Of a stretch of DNA of 64,000 bases, positions 1-11,144 are shown piece by piece. The notes below the pieces were generated by a model that saw only the letters and a program-made list of their open reading frames with translations, was not told where the DNA came from and searched no databases. This stretch comes from Rhinopithecus roxellana (lineage: Eukaryota > Chordata > Mammalia > Primates > Cercopithecidae), in NCBI RefSeq assembly GCF_007565055.1, contig NC_044566.1, positions 61,018,564 through 61,082,563 on the forward strand. The letters are read 5' to 3'. The translations under genes were made by a program, and so were the position numbers. The stretch's first letter is position 1, and each line of letters opens with the position of its first letter.

Positions 1-354
1 TGGTGCCAAAATTTATGTCCCAGAAATTTCAGACAATAATTCCAAGAAGTTTAAAACTGCAACACACAGCTTTTCAGAGAGCTAATCAATGCATTTCTCA
101 GAATTATTCTTGTATCTATTCTCATCATCACCTCCAAGAAGGAAATTTGGTGTCGTTTCAGATATGCAGAGTAAAGGGCACGGTCCTGCAGAGGGTTTCT
201 TGGTGAGTTTACAAATAAAGTTCTTAGGCTGAGAGGAGCCCTGAGATGCTGCTCATGTCACACAGAAGAGGAAATGAGTCAGTAAATTCCATTTGGGCCA
301 CGTTTCCTTGTGAAGTTCCTCCTCCATGGAGGAAAGGGTGTCATTATCAGTTTC

Positions 355-500
355 ATTAGTTACTAACCTTGGATAAGTAATTATCCCCTGCACACCAATT
401 TCCCTAGCTATAAAATTAAGATAACATTAGCTACACTGGATTTTAAGAGGGTCAAATGAGATAATGTGGGTCAAAGTATAATCCACCCAACACTGGATAT
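355..500 (+). repeat. MIR SINE remnant
   Basis: The order of blocks follows the MIR core: a 'ttactaaccttggataagta' block, then a degenerate 'ccctagctataaaat' block and 'caaatgagataatg'. It is heavily diverged with no visible tail or target duplication, as expected for a pre-eutherian SINE. Flanks from 1 to 350 show nothing I can name. Confidence 0.6.
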
Positions 501-539
501 GGAAGGAATATGGGTTAAAAATTCTGAATTTCTGCCACA

Positions 540-1666
540 AGCAAGATGAGGAGGGAAAATAGCCCATATTTGTGCTCTGGCACAATGGTGGATCCATCCT
601 AGCATAGATTAAAAAGGAAAATCACCTCCCACCAAAAGAAACATAAGGAAGAAGGCTCTCCAACCAGGGTGAATGTAGACACAATTCACAGGAGAAGCAG
701 CAGCAAAACCAATTAAATAGAAGGAATAGTCCTATGTTGCTCATCTATAACCAGTGGCAGAATTTTTGCATTTTATATTAAATGAAGCAAACATCATTAC
801 AGGTGACATTGACAATGATCCAGCACTTCAGGTCTTTGGGGTCAATAAAATTGACTAAACATTAGCAGGGAAGGGAGGAAAAAAAAAAAAAAAACCTCTT
901 TAACCTCAGAAAATGAAGAGAAAACTCCAAGTCACAATAGTGAGTGAATGCTGAAGCCAAGAGGCGATCCTTCTATTGCACCTGACACGCAGGGAAGGAA
1001 GGCTGATGGGGAGGGAGTTCTGATTCTAGCCCACGTGCCTGGAGATAAGTCACAACGGGAAACTCCAGTTGTTTTCCCCTAAGGAATATGGAGGAAAAGA
1101 GCCACTCGTGAGAAATCTGAACCCTCCTCTTGTACCATGCACACGCGTGAAGTCTGAATTCATGATGTTTCCAGGTGGAGGAACACCAAGTTAAGAATGT
1201 AATAGAAAAGTGATCTGGCACTGTGAAAGCCCAGTGTGTTCCCAACGTGGGCAAACATAAAACTACTCTGTAAGATTAAAGTTGCAACCAGCACCCAGGA
1301 GATCCCCACAGAAGACAACCCAATGACGAAGAACTCATAGGAAAAAGTAATAGTAATAAAAATTGTAATAGTGACATAGTAAACAAAAGAAGAGAGTCAG
1401 GAAAAGAGATGTCATTGGAAGATGTGCCTTCCCAGGAACTGAAGATAACAAGACCACCTCAAAGAGGTTTTAAAATAAATACGTCTAAAATGTTTAAAGA
1501 AAGAAAGAAATGCAAAAAGATATTGAAGATGTTGGGGGGAGGGAAAGAACAAATCTTTGAAAGAACAAAGAGATATTCTTGAAATTGAATCTATGGCCAC
1601 TGAAATTTAATAACTCAAAGAATAGAAAAATAGGTTTAGGGATGGTGAGAAGTAGTGAATTAATAG
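540..1666 (+). mobile_element. Possible L1M 5' region (diverged)
   Basis: This is purine-rich, A-biased sequence with a short poly-A run near 880. It joins, across the LTR insertion at 1667-3076, to sequence that looks like the ORF1 region of an old L1 (L1M class). The assignment rests mainly on that continuity and on composition. No open frame of L1 length survives. It could partly be unrelated unique DNA. Confidence 0.35.
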
Positions 1667-1929
1667 TGTTAAGGGGTGAATTGAAGCCCTAACCCTCAGT
1701 ACTTTAGAATGTGACTGTATTCGGAGACAGGGTCCTTAAAGAAGCAGGGACGCTTGTGCAGTGTAACTGGTGCCTTGAAAGAAAAGAAAATTTGAATACA
1801 CAAAGAGACACCAGGGATGTGTGCACACAGAGGAGAGGCCATGTGTCCATGCACACAGAGGACACAGCAAGAAGGCAGCTATCTGCACACCAGAGAGAGA
1901 GGCCTCGTAAGAAACTATAATAACCTGAA

Positions 1930-2955
1930 AGATTATTCCTGCCCACTGCACAGACAAAACAAGTTCATGGAGATCATGGCAGTGCAGTAAAGAAAAAGTT
2001 TAATTGATACGAGGCTGGCCATTCTATGCAGGAGATGAAGTTATTACTCAAATCAATCTCTCCAAAGACTTGGAGATTAGAGTTTTTCAAGGAGAGTTGG
2101 TGGACAGAGGGTTAGGGAATGGGGAATGTTGATTGGCTGGGGATGAAATCATAGGGGTGTGGAAAACAGTTCTCCCATCTGAGTCTGCCTCTGGATGGGG
2201 GCCACAGAACCTGTTGAGTCATGAGTCATGGGTCCAGGTGGAGCTATCAGTCATCAGAAATGCAAAAGTCTTGTAATCCCAGCACTTTGGGAGGCCGAGA
2301 CGGGCGGATCACGAGGTCAGGAGATCGAGACCATCCTGGCTAACACGGTGAAACCCCGTCTCTACTAAAAAGAAAATACAAAAAACTAGCCGGGCATGGT
2401 GGTGGGCGCCTGTAGTCCCAGCTGCTCGGGAGGCTGAGGCAGGAGAATGGCGTGAACCCGGGAGGCAGAGCTTGCAGTGAGCTGAGGTCCGGCCACTGCA
2501 CTCCAGCCCGGGCGACAGAGCGAGACTCCGTCTCAAAAAAAAAAAAAAAGAAAAAGAAAAAGAAATACAAAAGTCTGAAAAAAACTCTCAAAAGGCCAAT
2601 TTTAGGTTCTACAATAATGATGTTATCTACAGTAGTAATCAGGGAAGTTACAAATCTTGTAACTTCTGGAACAATGGCTGGTGATTGTTTAGCAATGCCT
2701 ACATCTTAGCAGAATTCAGGCCCCTCTCATAATCCTAATTCTGTGGCCTTTCACTAGTTTTACAAAACTAATTTAGTTTTGGGAAGGGCTCTTATCTTTC
2801 TTTTAGGGTTAAACTATAAACTACATTTCTCTCAGATGCAGCTTGGCCTAAGTTCAGGAATGACCAAGAAGAGCTTGAAGGTCAGAAACAAAATGGACTC
2901 AGCTATATAAAATTTCTCTTACTGTCATAATTTTGTGAAGACAGTTTCACAACAA
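1930..2955 (+). mobile_element. Probable solitary ERV LTR inserted in MLT1A
   Basis: This sequence separates the two halves of the MLT1A LTR. It appears to begin near 'tgaaagattattcctgccc' and end near 'gacagtttca' (TG...CA), about 740 bp after removing an internal Alu. The interior reads like a retroviral LTR, with 'ggccaattttaggttctac' and a 3' portion rich in 'ttggcctaagttcagg'. I believe it is ERV1 class but cannot name the family, and the target duplication is not clean. No coding capacity is visible. Confidence 0.55.
2272..2560 (+). mobile_element. AluY, 5'-truncated, Old World monkey type
   Basis: It starts at 'tgtaatcccagcactttggg', missing the first ~25 bases of Alu, and ends in an A-rich tail with AAAAAG units. 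A 16-bp target duplication (agaaatgcaaaagtct, one mismatch) lies at 2256-2271 and 2561-2576, so the truncation happened at insertion. The right monomer contains 'ggtccggccactgcactcc', the form I associate with cercopithecid AluY. Confidence 0.93.
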
Positions 2956-3076
2956 AACATGCCCACACCTTGATTTTGGACTTTGAGCTTCCAGAACTTT
3001 GAGAAATAAATTTATGTTGTTTAAACTACCCAGTCTGTAGTATTTTGTTGTGAAAATATCCCTGTAGACTAACACA

Positions 3077-4140
3077 AGTGGGTAAGTACAACAACCAAAC
3101 TGGAACACAGAGGAGAAAAGAAAGCAAAGTGAAGAGACACAGAGGATCAAAATGAAAAGATCCAACATATATCCTGTAAGATTTTCACAAGAGAATGTGG
3201 AGAACTGGGAAAAAGCAATATTTGAAGAGAAAATTGCTGAATTTTTTCCAGAATTGGAAAAAGACAACAGTCATAAAAGTAGCACATTGAGCAGGATGAA
3301 TACTTAGGAGTGAGACTACAAAACAAGAAAGACAAAGACAAAATCTAAGATGCCACTACAGAGCAAAACAGAGATCACCCTCCGTGAAATTACAATTACA
3401 ATTTCAAACAGCAGATATCTAAAACAGTAGCAGTTATCAGAATGATAAAATAACATTTTCAAATGCTGAGGAAAAAGGTCAACCTAAAATTGTATAAGCA
3501 ACTAAATATTACTCCAGCAATAAAGACAAAGTAAAGATATTCTGAAATGTTAAAATATTGAAAGGGTTTACTACTCACAGATATTTACTGAAAACACTTC
3601 CTACATATGAAGGAGAATATTGAAAAAGATGTAAAGAAGAAATATTTACCCCAAAAATTACAAACATTAAAAATTCAAAGTAAAGACTGACTATAAACAC
3701 TAATAATTCTCTATGATAATAACTGCTTTAGAAGGTACGTGAGAAATACTAGACAACAATCACCTGAAAGATGGAGAAGGGGATCTTGGACTTCAAATGT
3801 TCTAAGGTTCGGGAGGGGGATTAAGATTTGGGTTTAGATATATTTTTAAACATGTGTGTTAAATTTTAGTGATAACCACTGATATAATGGAAATAAAATG
3901 TATTTTTCTAGATCACTAATGAGTAAAAAAAAGAATAAAGATGAAATAGTCCAGAAGGCAGAAAAAAGATGGGCAACTAAAAAATATGGCAATTAGAATT
4001 CACAAAATAACAATGCAGTCCTTGACAAATGTATTTGTCCACACAAATAAACCTGGAAAACACAATAGTGAATAAAAAATAAAATTAAATAAAATAAATA
4101 AAAATAAAATAGGGAATAAAAAAGGAAACGATAGGCTAAT
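3077..4140 (+). mobile_element. L1M ORF1/5' region remnant
   Basis: An A-rich sense-strand sequence. Phrases such as 'gattttcacaagagaatg', 'caaatgctgaggaaaaagg' and 'caacctaaaattgtataa' match the region of old L1s that lies in and after ORF1. It is interrupted by many indels and stop codons, so it encodes nothing. It probably continues the L1M seen left of the MLT1A insertion. Confidence 0.55.
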
Positions 4141-4307
4141 ACATAAAGTATGATAATATCAATGTCCATTTAAAAATGACACAAAGCAATATCATGCTTG
4201 AACATACACTCACATCACTAGAAGAGTATGTTCCAAAGTCACTATGGAGCTTGTTTATCTGGAAAGAAAGTAGAATAGTACAAACTTGATGAAGAAAGAA
4301 GACTAAA

Positions 4308-4312
<5 letters not shown>

Positions 4313-4338
<26 letters not shown>

Positions 4339-4655
4339 TTTTTTTTTTTGAGAGGGAGTCTCGCTCTGTCGCCCAGGCTGGAGTGCAGTGGCCGGATCTC
4401 AGCTCGCTGCAAGCTCCGCCTCCTGGGTTTATGCCATTCTCCTGCCTCAGCCTCCAGAGTAGCTGGGACTACAGGCGCCCGCCACCTCGCCCGGCTAGTT
4501 TTTTGTATTTTCGCCTGGCTAGTTTTTTGTATTTTTTAGTAGAGACGGGGTTTCACCGTGTTAGCCAGGATGGTCTCAATCTCCTGACCTTGTGATCCAC
4601 CCGTCTCGGCCTCCCAAAGTGCTGGGATTACAGGCTTGAGCCACCGTGCCTGGCC
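4313..4655 (-). mobile_element. AluY (antisense) with internal 24-bp duplication
   Basis: A complete Alu on the minus strand. Its tail appears on the plus strand as (TTA)n followed by a T run. A 16-bp target duplication, agaagactaaaattta, is perfect at 4297-4312 and 4656-4671. The middle A-rich linker region is tandemly duplicated at 4488-4535. The 'gccggatctcagctcgctgc' form marks the Old World monkey lineage. Confidence 0.96.
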
Positions 4656-4736
4656 AGAAGACTAAAATTTAATCTATAGTGTCTATTTTTGCGAAAACAA
4701 AACAAAAAGCAACCAAAGAACTTTTTGAATCAGAAG

Positions 4737-4785
4737 GAAGGAAAGAAGAAAGGAAGGGAGGGAAAGAAGGAGAGGGGGATGTAGG
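4737..4785 (+). repeat. GGAA/GAAA-rich simple repeat
   Basis: An imperfect purine tract of ggaa and gaaa units, not attached to a recognisable retrotransposon tail. Confidence 0.7.
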
Positions 4786-4944
4786 AAAAGAATCTTATTT
4801 AAAAAACAGACCTTAACGCTATATGGTCACACTCTAGGTTGGTCAAGGGCGGGACAAGAAGGACCCATAAGAGGGTATGGATGTGAAAAGTAATCAGGGA
4901 ATACTGAGATGCTGAAAAACAATCAAATCTGGGGAAGAGCCAGT

Positions 4945-5442
4945 ATTGGTCCATGGCCTGTTAGGAACCGAGCTGCACAGCAGTGGGTGAGCTGTGGGCA
5001 AGAGTGAAGCTTCGTCTTTATTTACAGCCGCTCCCCATCGCTTGCATTACTGCTTGAGCTCTGCCTCGTGTCAGGTCAGCGGCAGCATTAGATTACCATA
5101 ACAGCATGAATCCGATTTTGAACTGTGCATATGAGGGATCTAGGTTGCACACTCCTTATGAGATTCTGATGCCTGATGATCTGTCACTGTCTCCCATCAC
5201 CTCCAGATGGGACCATCTAGCTGCAGGAAGACAAGCTCAGGACTCCCACTGATTCTACATTATGAATAACTGTACAATTATTTCATTATATATTACACTG
5301 TAATAGTAATAGAAACCAAGTATACAGTATATGTAATGCATTTGAATCATCCTAAAACCATCCCCACCCAGCCACCAGTCCATGGAAAAATTGTCTTCTA
5401 TGAAACCAGTCCCTGGTGTCAAAAGGTTGGGGTCTGCTGCCT
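4945..5442 (+). mobile_element. MER1A (hAT-Charlie) non-autonomous DNA transposon
   Basis: Diagnostic blocks occur in order: 'ggcctgttaggaaccg', 'ccgctccccatcgcttgc', 'gagggatctaggttgc', 'tgatgatctgtcactgtc', 'gggaccatctagctgcagg' and terminal 'ggttggggtctgctgc'. The length and the internal segment after the TGATGATCTG block fit MER1A rather than the shorter MER1B. It is non-coding, and no 8-bp target duplication was confirmed. Confidence 0.9.
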
Positions 5443-5767
5443 TAGCACACTGATTACCAATTAGCACTTTTTCTTAGAGACTGGAAACTAACTACTAATT
5501 TGAAAACATACAGTATCTTTGATGGTCTATTTCATGCAAGCATAGATAGTAAACTTCATGGATTAAAAAATAAAAGATAACGCTTTACGTGAACTTTGCC
5601 TAACCGTATTTACAAAGTCATGGGCTTTTTTTCCAATAATGGCAAGGGCCTCAGTACAAGCCTTGACACGAGGGGACAGAAAGAGAGGGCTGCATGAGGA
5701 ATACCAGTAGGACCAGGATAACCAAGAATCAGAGAAGCCTAAACCAAGCTTCTGAATCAGAACAAGA

Positions 5768-6415
5768 TTTTTTTTTTTTTTTTTAATACTTTAAGTTCTG
5801 GAATACATGTGCAGAATATGCAGGTTTGTTACAAAGTTATACGTGTGCCATGGTGGTTTGCTGCACCTATCAACCCACCATCTAGGTTTTAAGCCCCGCA
5901 TGCATTAGGTATTTGTCCTAATGCTCTCCCTCCCCTTGCTCCCCAGCCCCTGACAGGCCCTGTTGTGTAATGTTCCCTTCCCTGTGTCCATGTGTTCTCA
6001 TTGTTCAGCTCCCAGCTATGAGTGAGAACATGCAGTGTTTGGTTTTCTGTTCTTGGGTTAGTTTGCTGACAATGATGGTTTCCAGCTTCATCCATGTCCC
6101 TGCAAAAGACATGAACTCATTCTTTTTTATGGCTGCATAGTATTCTATGATGTATATGTGCTACATTTTCTTTATCCACTCTATCATTGATGGACATGTG
6201 AGTTGCTTTTAAATCTTTGCAATTGTAAATAGTGCTGCAATAAACATACATGTGCATGTGTCTTTATAATAGAATGATTTATAATCCTTTGGGTATATAC
6301 CCAGTAATAGGATTGCTAGGTCAAATGGTATTACTGGTTCCAGATCCTTGAGGAATTGCCACACTATCTTCCACAATGGGTGAAGTAATTTACACTCCCA
6401 TCAACAGTGTAAAAG
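5768..6415 (-). mobile_element. L1PA/L1PB 3' end, 5'-truncated, antisense
   Basis: A T-run followed by 'aatactttaagttctgg' is the reversed 3' UTR of a primate L1. The block then runs into the end of ORF2 and stops near 'caacagtgtaaaag'. A 10-bp target duplication, cagaacaaga, lies at 5758-5767 and 6416-6425. It is a typical 5'-truncated insertion of ~640 bp. The ORF2 remnant is short and disrupted. Confidence 0.95.
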
Positions 6416-6425
6416 CAGAACAAGA

Positions 6426-7343
6426 CCGTTGTTTTTAGCTAATCTTAATGTAATGTTTCACCAGCAATTTAAAGAGAAACTTGGTATCAGATACATAAAA
6501 ATACCTATAACACAGTGATATTTAACACTCTCATAGATTGCCAAAGTTGCATTGTCTAAGTGATATGAATGAATGGAGACAAAGTGCTGTAAAACAATTT
6601 GCGTTTTGGGTTACTTTCTCTTTTAGTTATAAACAACCAAAACTTTTCAGGCAAATAAGTCTGGTTTAACTCACAACTTTTAGCACTGGGGACACAAAGA
6701 TGAGGCCCATGAGCATCGGCTTGGCTGCTCCTGCTGCCTCTGAGGAGATCTGAGTTTGTTTGTCCACCTGTGGGGCTAATCCCCCAAAGGCAGGGGACAA
6801 CAGGCAGGGAGGCAGGAGGGGGCAGAAAAAGCCACTGAGCACTTATCTGTAGTCTCTATTAGCTGGCTTGATAGATAACATAGAATCCCTTTTCTAGCCA
6901 CACTATGTGGTCTCTAAGTCACTCACCAATGTCACCTGTGGTTGTGGGCTCCCAACCAGTGCAAGGACTCCAGATGCGAACCAGCTCATTAAGAAGGAAG
7001 GCATGGAACTCCATAGTGTCTAGTTCAGAGAAGGTTCACACTAGCAATCAGACTCCACGAGTTCCCATAGAACACACATTGGAGACATGCGGCAGAAGAA
7101 AGCCAGGCAAGGGCTAAGGGAGCCAGAAGGTGAGTGAGCCTTTGAAACAGCTTGGGACAGTGCCAACCTTACCACCAGGGTCTGGGGGGCCACTTTCAAC
7201 CCCATACCAAGAAGGCAGAGGCAGTTCAGTTTAATTATCAACACAGACAGGGCTATGCCTTTCACACTCTCCTCTGTGCTCCAACCCAAAGGAGTAAAGG
7301 CAAAGAAGGGGGAGAGAGGGAAGAGGGTGGAAGAGGACACCTG
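6426..7343. other. No recognised feature
   Basis: Apparently unique sequence between the L1 tail and the MaLR LTR, with a G-rich patch at 6780-6830. The short open frames show no protein family resemblance that I can see. Confidence 0.5.
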
Positions 7344-7348
7344 GTGGC

Positions 7349-7692
7349 TGATATGGTTTGACTCTGTCTCCACCATGAATTGTAATAATGCCCACGTGTC
7401 GTAGGAGGGACCTGGTGGGAGGTAATTGAATGAGAGCGGGTTTTTCCCATGCTCTTCTTATGATAGTGGATACGTCTCATGAGATCTGATGGTTTTATAA
7501 AGGGGAGTTCCCCTGCACATGTCCTCTTGCCTGCTACCATGTAAGATGTGACTTTGCTCTTCATTTGCCTTCCACCCTGATTGTGAGGCCTCCCCAGCCA
7601 TGTGGAACTGTGAGTCCATTAAACCTTTTTCCTTTATAAATTACCCAGTCTTGGGTGTGTCTTTGTTAGCGGCATAAGAACAGACTACTATA
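7349..7692 (+). mobile_element. Solitary MSTA/MSTB-type MaLR LTR
   Basis: It begins 'tgatatggtttgac' and includes 'cccacgtgtcgtaggaggg', 'gagatctgatggttttata', 'tgtgaggcctccccagcc' and 'ccattaaaccttttt' (polyadenylation region). It ends 'cagactactata'. Flanking 5-mers gtggc (7344-7348) and gtagc (7693-7697) fit a one-mismatch target duplication. LTR only, with no internal region. Confidence 0.92.
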
Positions 7693-7980
7693 GTAGCCCC
7701 AACCATGTCCCAAGACCCTCAGAGTCTCAAGTGCACTACACACTAGAGACAGGAGAAGAGCTTGAATGAGGTACGCATGACTCACAACATAACTTCTGGG
7801 GCCCAGTGCAAAATGTAAACGCTGGTCCCCTTGCTTAAAATTGTTAAGAATTTCAAGACAGTGACAGCTGAAGGGCCAAGCACTGGGCCCTGAGCGAATG
7901 TACGGGCTGCAGGCCCAGGAAGCCACCCCTGAAAACGCGAGAATGCATTTTCAACAGAACTAAATCATGAAACCTAGAAT

Positions 7981-8238
7981 GAATCTGTTTTACCAACCAA
8001 GAGATGCTGAAAAGTCATCGAATCTTTTCGACGGGGAAGAGATGCCCTTAAGGCAGCGTTATCAGTGGAGAAGGTGTTTGACAGAAAACAGTTGGTAGTG
8101 ATCACTAGGGGAAAAATATTCATATTTGATTCTATGTTGAAACTGTTCATTAAATAAAATATTCATTTTATGAATATCCATTAAATGAAATATTTCCTGT
8201 TTCAATGGAAATATTCTACACTTGGAGCACAGCCTTTT
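7981..8238 (+). repeat. Locally duplicated segment, copy 1
   Basis: From 'gaatctgttttacc' to 'cagccttttt', this block recurs in the same orientation at 10939-11144. The shared core is about 93% identical by eye. Copy 1 carries an extra ~45 bp of AT-rich sequence near 8150-8200. I do not recognise it as a named repeat. It has no tail and no obvious terminal inverted repeats. Confidence 0.85.
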
Positions 8239-8344
8239 TATAGACACAATGACATGAGAGTTTGTTAGGAAGAGAGAGCCTGACACACACAGTTTTTAGG
8301 AGGAGGAAGGCAGCACACCAGTCCAGGTTTTCCACAATTCTCTC

Positions 8345-8485
8345 CTAGGTGATCTACATTACCCCCACTGTAGACAGGAATTGGAGGTTATGAGCACTTG
8401 AGAGATGTGCTGAGGGTCACAGAGCTAGGAAGAGGAGAAGGTCAAATTCCAATCCGGGTCTCTCGGCTCCAGTCCAGTTTATTCT
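8345..8485 (-). repeat. MIR SINE remnant
   Basis: The blocks 'acccccactgtagacagg', 'gagagatgtgctgagggtc' and 'cacagagctaggaag' follow the MIR core, with 'tctcggctccagtccag' after it. Diverged and non-coding. Confidence 0.6.
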
Positions 8486-9170
8486 GCCACTTAGTGGTAC
8501 CCCTGGCTCTACTGCAAATCATTTGTACTTGGTTCAGCACCACTACACATAGGTTAACTGCAGAGCAAACTCTATATGGTTCTCATTCCATAGTGTGACT
8601 GATTTAGCCTCAGTGAATCCTTGGGTTGTCTTTATGAAATCCACAAAGATGTTACTCTCTTCACACATCTATCCAGCCAATCCCTACAGCAAACATGTAT
8701 TTATGGATCCATATCTAGGCCAAGTAGACTCACCTCCACCATTGCAGTCAAGATTCCCGGGGCCAGAGGAGGGAGGGCAGGTAAGTTATATCCCTTAGAG
8801 AATGCCGGTTTAGCTAGACTTATTTCTCAATGTACTAAAAATTACAAACTTTTTATAACATCAAATCCTTATGTAAATTTAATGCATGTAAGTGCCCAGT
8901 GTAATGGAGATCTAGAGTGAAGTTTCCATGTATACAGTTGGGTTAGTTGATTTTCTTATTCCAAGTGTGCAACAGTGTTTTTATTCAGGGGGGAAATCAA
9001 AGAAGGACAACTCCCTGGGGCTTTGCTCTTCATTTTGCTAAGACTATACCCTTCTCCACTCCTGGATCTTGATGTTGTGCAAGGCAGAAAAGATTCCCCT
9101 AAGATTCCATGAAGGTGTCTTGGTGAAGATGCTCAACTTAGGGGGTATGCAGAAGAGGTTGTGCTGTTTC
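8486..9170. other. No recognised feature
   Basis: Nothing was assigned here. A short open frame starting near 8621 has no recognisable domain and no splice or promoter context that I could defend. Confidence 0.4.
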
Positions 9171-9174
9171 ATAA

Positions 9175-9345
9175 AGAGAGTGCTCTCTTCTGAGTCTGTC
9201 AGATCTGGGTTTAGATCCACTTTCCTCCGTTGGCTAGCTGATCTTAGGCAAGCTTCTACTTAAAATTTCCAAGCCTGAGTTTCCTCATCTATAAAATGGG
9301 GATAAAATATATACTCCAGTGTGCTGTTGTTAAGATTAAATAAGA
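9175..9345 (+). repeat. MIR SINE remnant
   Basis: It contains 'gtttcctcatctataaaat' followed by 'ggggataaaatatatactcc' and 'taagattaaataagata', the classical 3' half of MIR, preceded by a degraded 'ctgatcttaggcaagctt' block. Confidence 0.85.
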
Positions 9346-9489
9346 TAGAATTCCTATTCTAGTCATATTATGGATTGCTTAAAGACCTCACAATAAAAAA
9401 TACCCCAAAATGCTGGATAAAATAAGAAAGCGTCTGTTAAAATGTGAAGTAGATAATATCTACCTTACAGCAAGGAGAGAAAAACAAAG

Positions 9490-9750
9490 AAAGTGGCTTC
9501 TCTCTGCATGGGCTCTTCACTCAGACCTGTCACATCAGTCAGGTCTCTGTTCAAGAACAATGTCACCTCCTCTGCCCCTCTCTTCTCCTTACCTTGTTAA
9601 ACTTTTCTTTCCAGCATTTGTCACTGCCTGTCATCATATTCTGTGTGAGCATGGGGACTCTTTTCCTCGCATTAAATCCCTACATCTGGAACGTGGTGGG
9701 TTCATAACAAAGATTCATTTGATGGATGAATCAACCTTTAGTTTATGAAG
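9490..9750 (+). repeat. L2 LINE 3' end remnant
   Basis: The order 'caatgtcacctcctctgcc', 'ccttaccttgttaaac', 'catttgtcactgcctg', 'catggggactcttttcc' and a closing 'gatggatgaatcaacc' follows the L2 3' UTR. Ancient and non-coding. Confidence 0.75.
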
Positions 9751-10550
9751 GGAAATCCCAAATCTAGTTGTTAAATCAATATGGTACCAATTGTTCTAGG
9801 ACAAGAGTGTTAATATTTAATAATGAAACAATGGGAACAATTCAAACTTTTTTACCTAAAATCATGAAGTTCAATATTTACCTTAAGATAGAAAAGGTAG
9901 CAAGTTTTAACAAAATGAGCTTAAAATATCCACAAATGTGGCAGAGGGATTGATTGGACAGCTTGACCTTGTCATGCTGTTATTTCTGTGACTAATAACT
10001 GACAATTCACATATAAAAGGCCCAGGGGGCACATGGGAGAAGAAAGGTTAGGAAAATTCCCATTTGAGCAGTCACTGAGCTAAGCTCTAAGACCATCTCC
10101 TTTTCAAGAGAACTAATGTTCTGGCAAGAACCAGCCCAGTTCTGTAAGACTCCTCAGGTTGCCTGCCTCTGAGGAACAGGCAACCAAAATATTGGTTTCA
10201 AACTAGAACATACTACATTTATTTCCTAATTGTTAAATATTGATCTCACTTCTCAAACACACTTGAATAGGAATTGGTACATGCCCCCCTCTTAACTCCG
10301 AAGAGAATTCCAGCCACTCCTGCCTCATCCATTGATTCTGCTCAGTAAAGGGGGTGGGCAATGTGTTGGTAAATGTCAGCTCTTGCCAATCATTCTCCCC
10401 ACCCATAATCTGTACCCGCACACACTTGTTCTCTCTCATCTGGAAATTACTGTGTTGGGGTTGTTGTACTTTATGTTGAGATGAGGATGCCCTTGGGCTG
10501 ACAGCCAGCAGCACCCTCAAAGAGAGGAGGTGAGATGGGGAAAGCCCTGT
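9751..10550. other. No recognised feature
   Basis: Apparently unique sequence. I could not place it in a repeat family or a gene. Confidence 0.4.
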
Positions 10551-10649
10551 GGAGCAGTGGTTCTCAAGCATGGTTCCCTGACATGCAGCATGGTCACCCA
10601 GAGCTTGTTAGAAATGCAAAATCTCAGGCACTGCCCTCCAGAATCTTTT

Positions 10650-10938
10650 TTTTTTTTTCTTTTTGATATAGAGTTTCACTCTTGTTGCCCAGGCTGGAGT
10701 GCAACGGTGTGATCTCGGCTCACTGCAACCTCCACCTCCTGGGCGATTCTCCTGCCTCAGCCTCCTGAGTAGCTGGGATTATAGGCATGCACCACCACGC
10801 TCATCTAATTTTGTATTTTTAGTAGAGATGGGGTTTCACCATGTTGGCCAGGCTGGTCTTGAACTCCTGACCTCAGGTGATCCACCTGCCTCGGCCTCCC
10901 AAAGTGCTGGGATTACAGGCATGAGCCACTGCACCCTT
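10650..10938 (-). mobile_element. AluS (antisense)
   Basis: A full dimer on the minus strand, from 'gagtttcactcttgttgcc' to 'ggcatgagccactgcaccc'. A 9-bp target duplication, gaatctttt, lies at 10641-10649 and 10939-10947. It carries standard AluS features and lacks the monkey AluY variants. Confidence 0.93.
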
Positions 10939-11144
10939 GAATCTTTTAACAACCAAGAGATGCTGGAAAGTCATCGATTCTGGGGAAGAGATGTCCTTAA
11001 GGCAGCGTTATCAGCGGGGAAGGTGTTTGGCAGAAAACAGTTGGTAGTGATCACTGGGGAAAAAAATTCATATTTGATTCTGCATGAAACTGTTCATTAA
11101 ACTCATTTCAATGAAATATTCTACTCTTTGAAGCACAGCCTTTT
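10939..11144 (+). repeat. Locally duplicated segment, copy 2 (inside MER5A)
   Basis: It shares with 7981-8238 the blocks 'accaagagatgctg', 'ccttaaggcagcgttatcag' and 'cagttggtagtgatcact'. It sits between the two halves of a MER5A and lacks ~45 bp found in copy 1. A short direct repeat, gaatc, flanks the insert. Confidence 0.85.

Larger units (their letters stand above)
1667..3076 (+). mobile_element. MLT1A-type MaLR LTR, split by a later insertion
   Basis: The left part (1667-1925) carries 'aagccctaaccctcagtac', then 'gaatgtgactgtatt' and 'gagagaggcctc'. The right part (about 2964-3076) carries 'acaccttgattttggact', 'aataaatttatgttgttt' and 'cccagtctgtagtattttg' and ends in 'ctaacaca'. These are consecutive blocks of an MLT1A-like LTR, so about 1 kb was inserted between them. 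The left half also lacks a few internal consensus segments, including the central 'ggtcattagggtgggccc' region. It is a solitary LTR with no coding capacity. Confidence 0.8.

Noticed and set aside
5255..5467. 70-codon minus-strand open frame
   Set aside because: Contained in the MER1A DNA transposon, which is non-autonomous and non-coding.
10699..11100. 133-codon open frame with Alu-like protein text
   Set aside because: It is the familiar antisense-Alu translation continued into the duplicated segment, not a gene.
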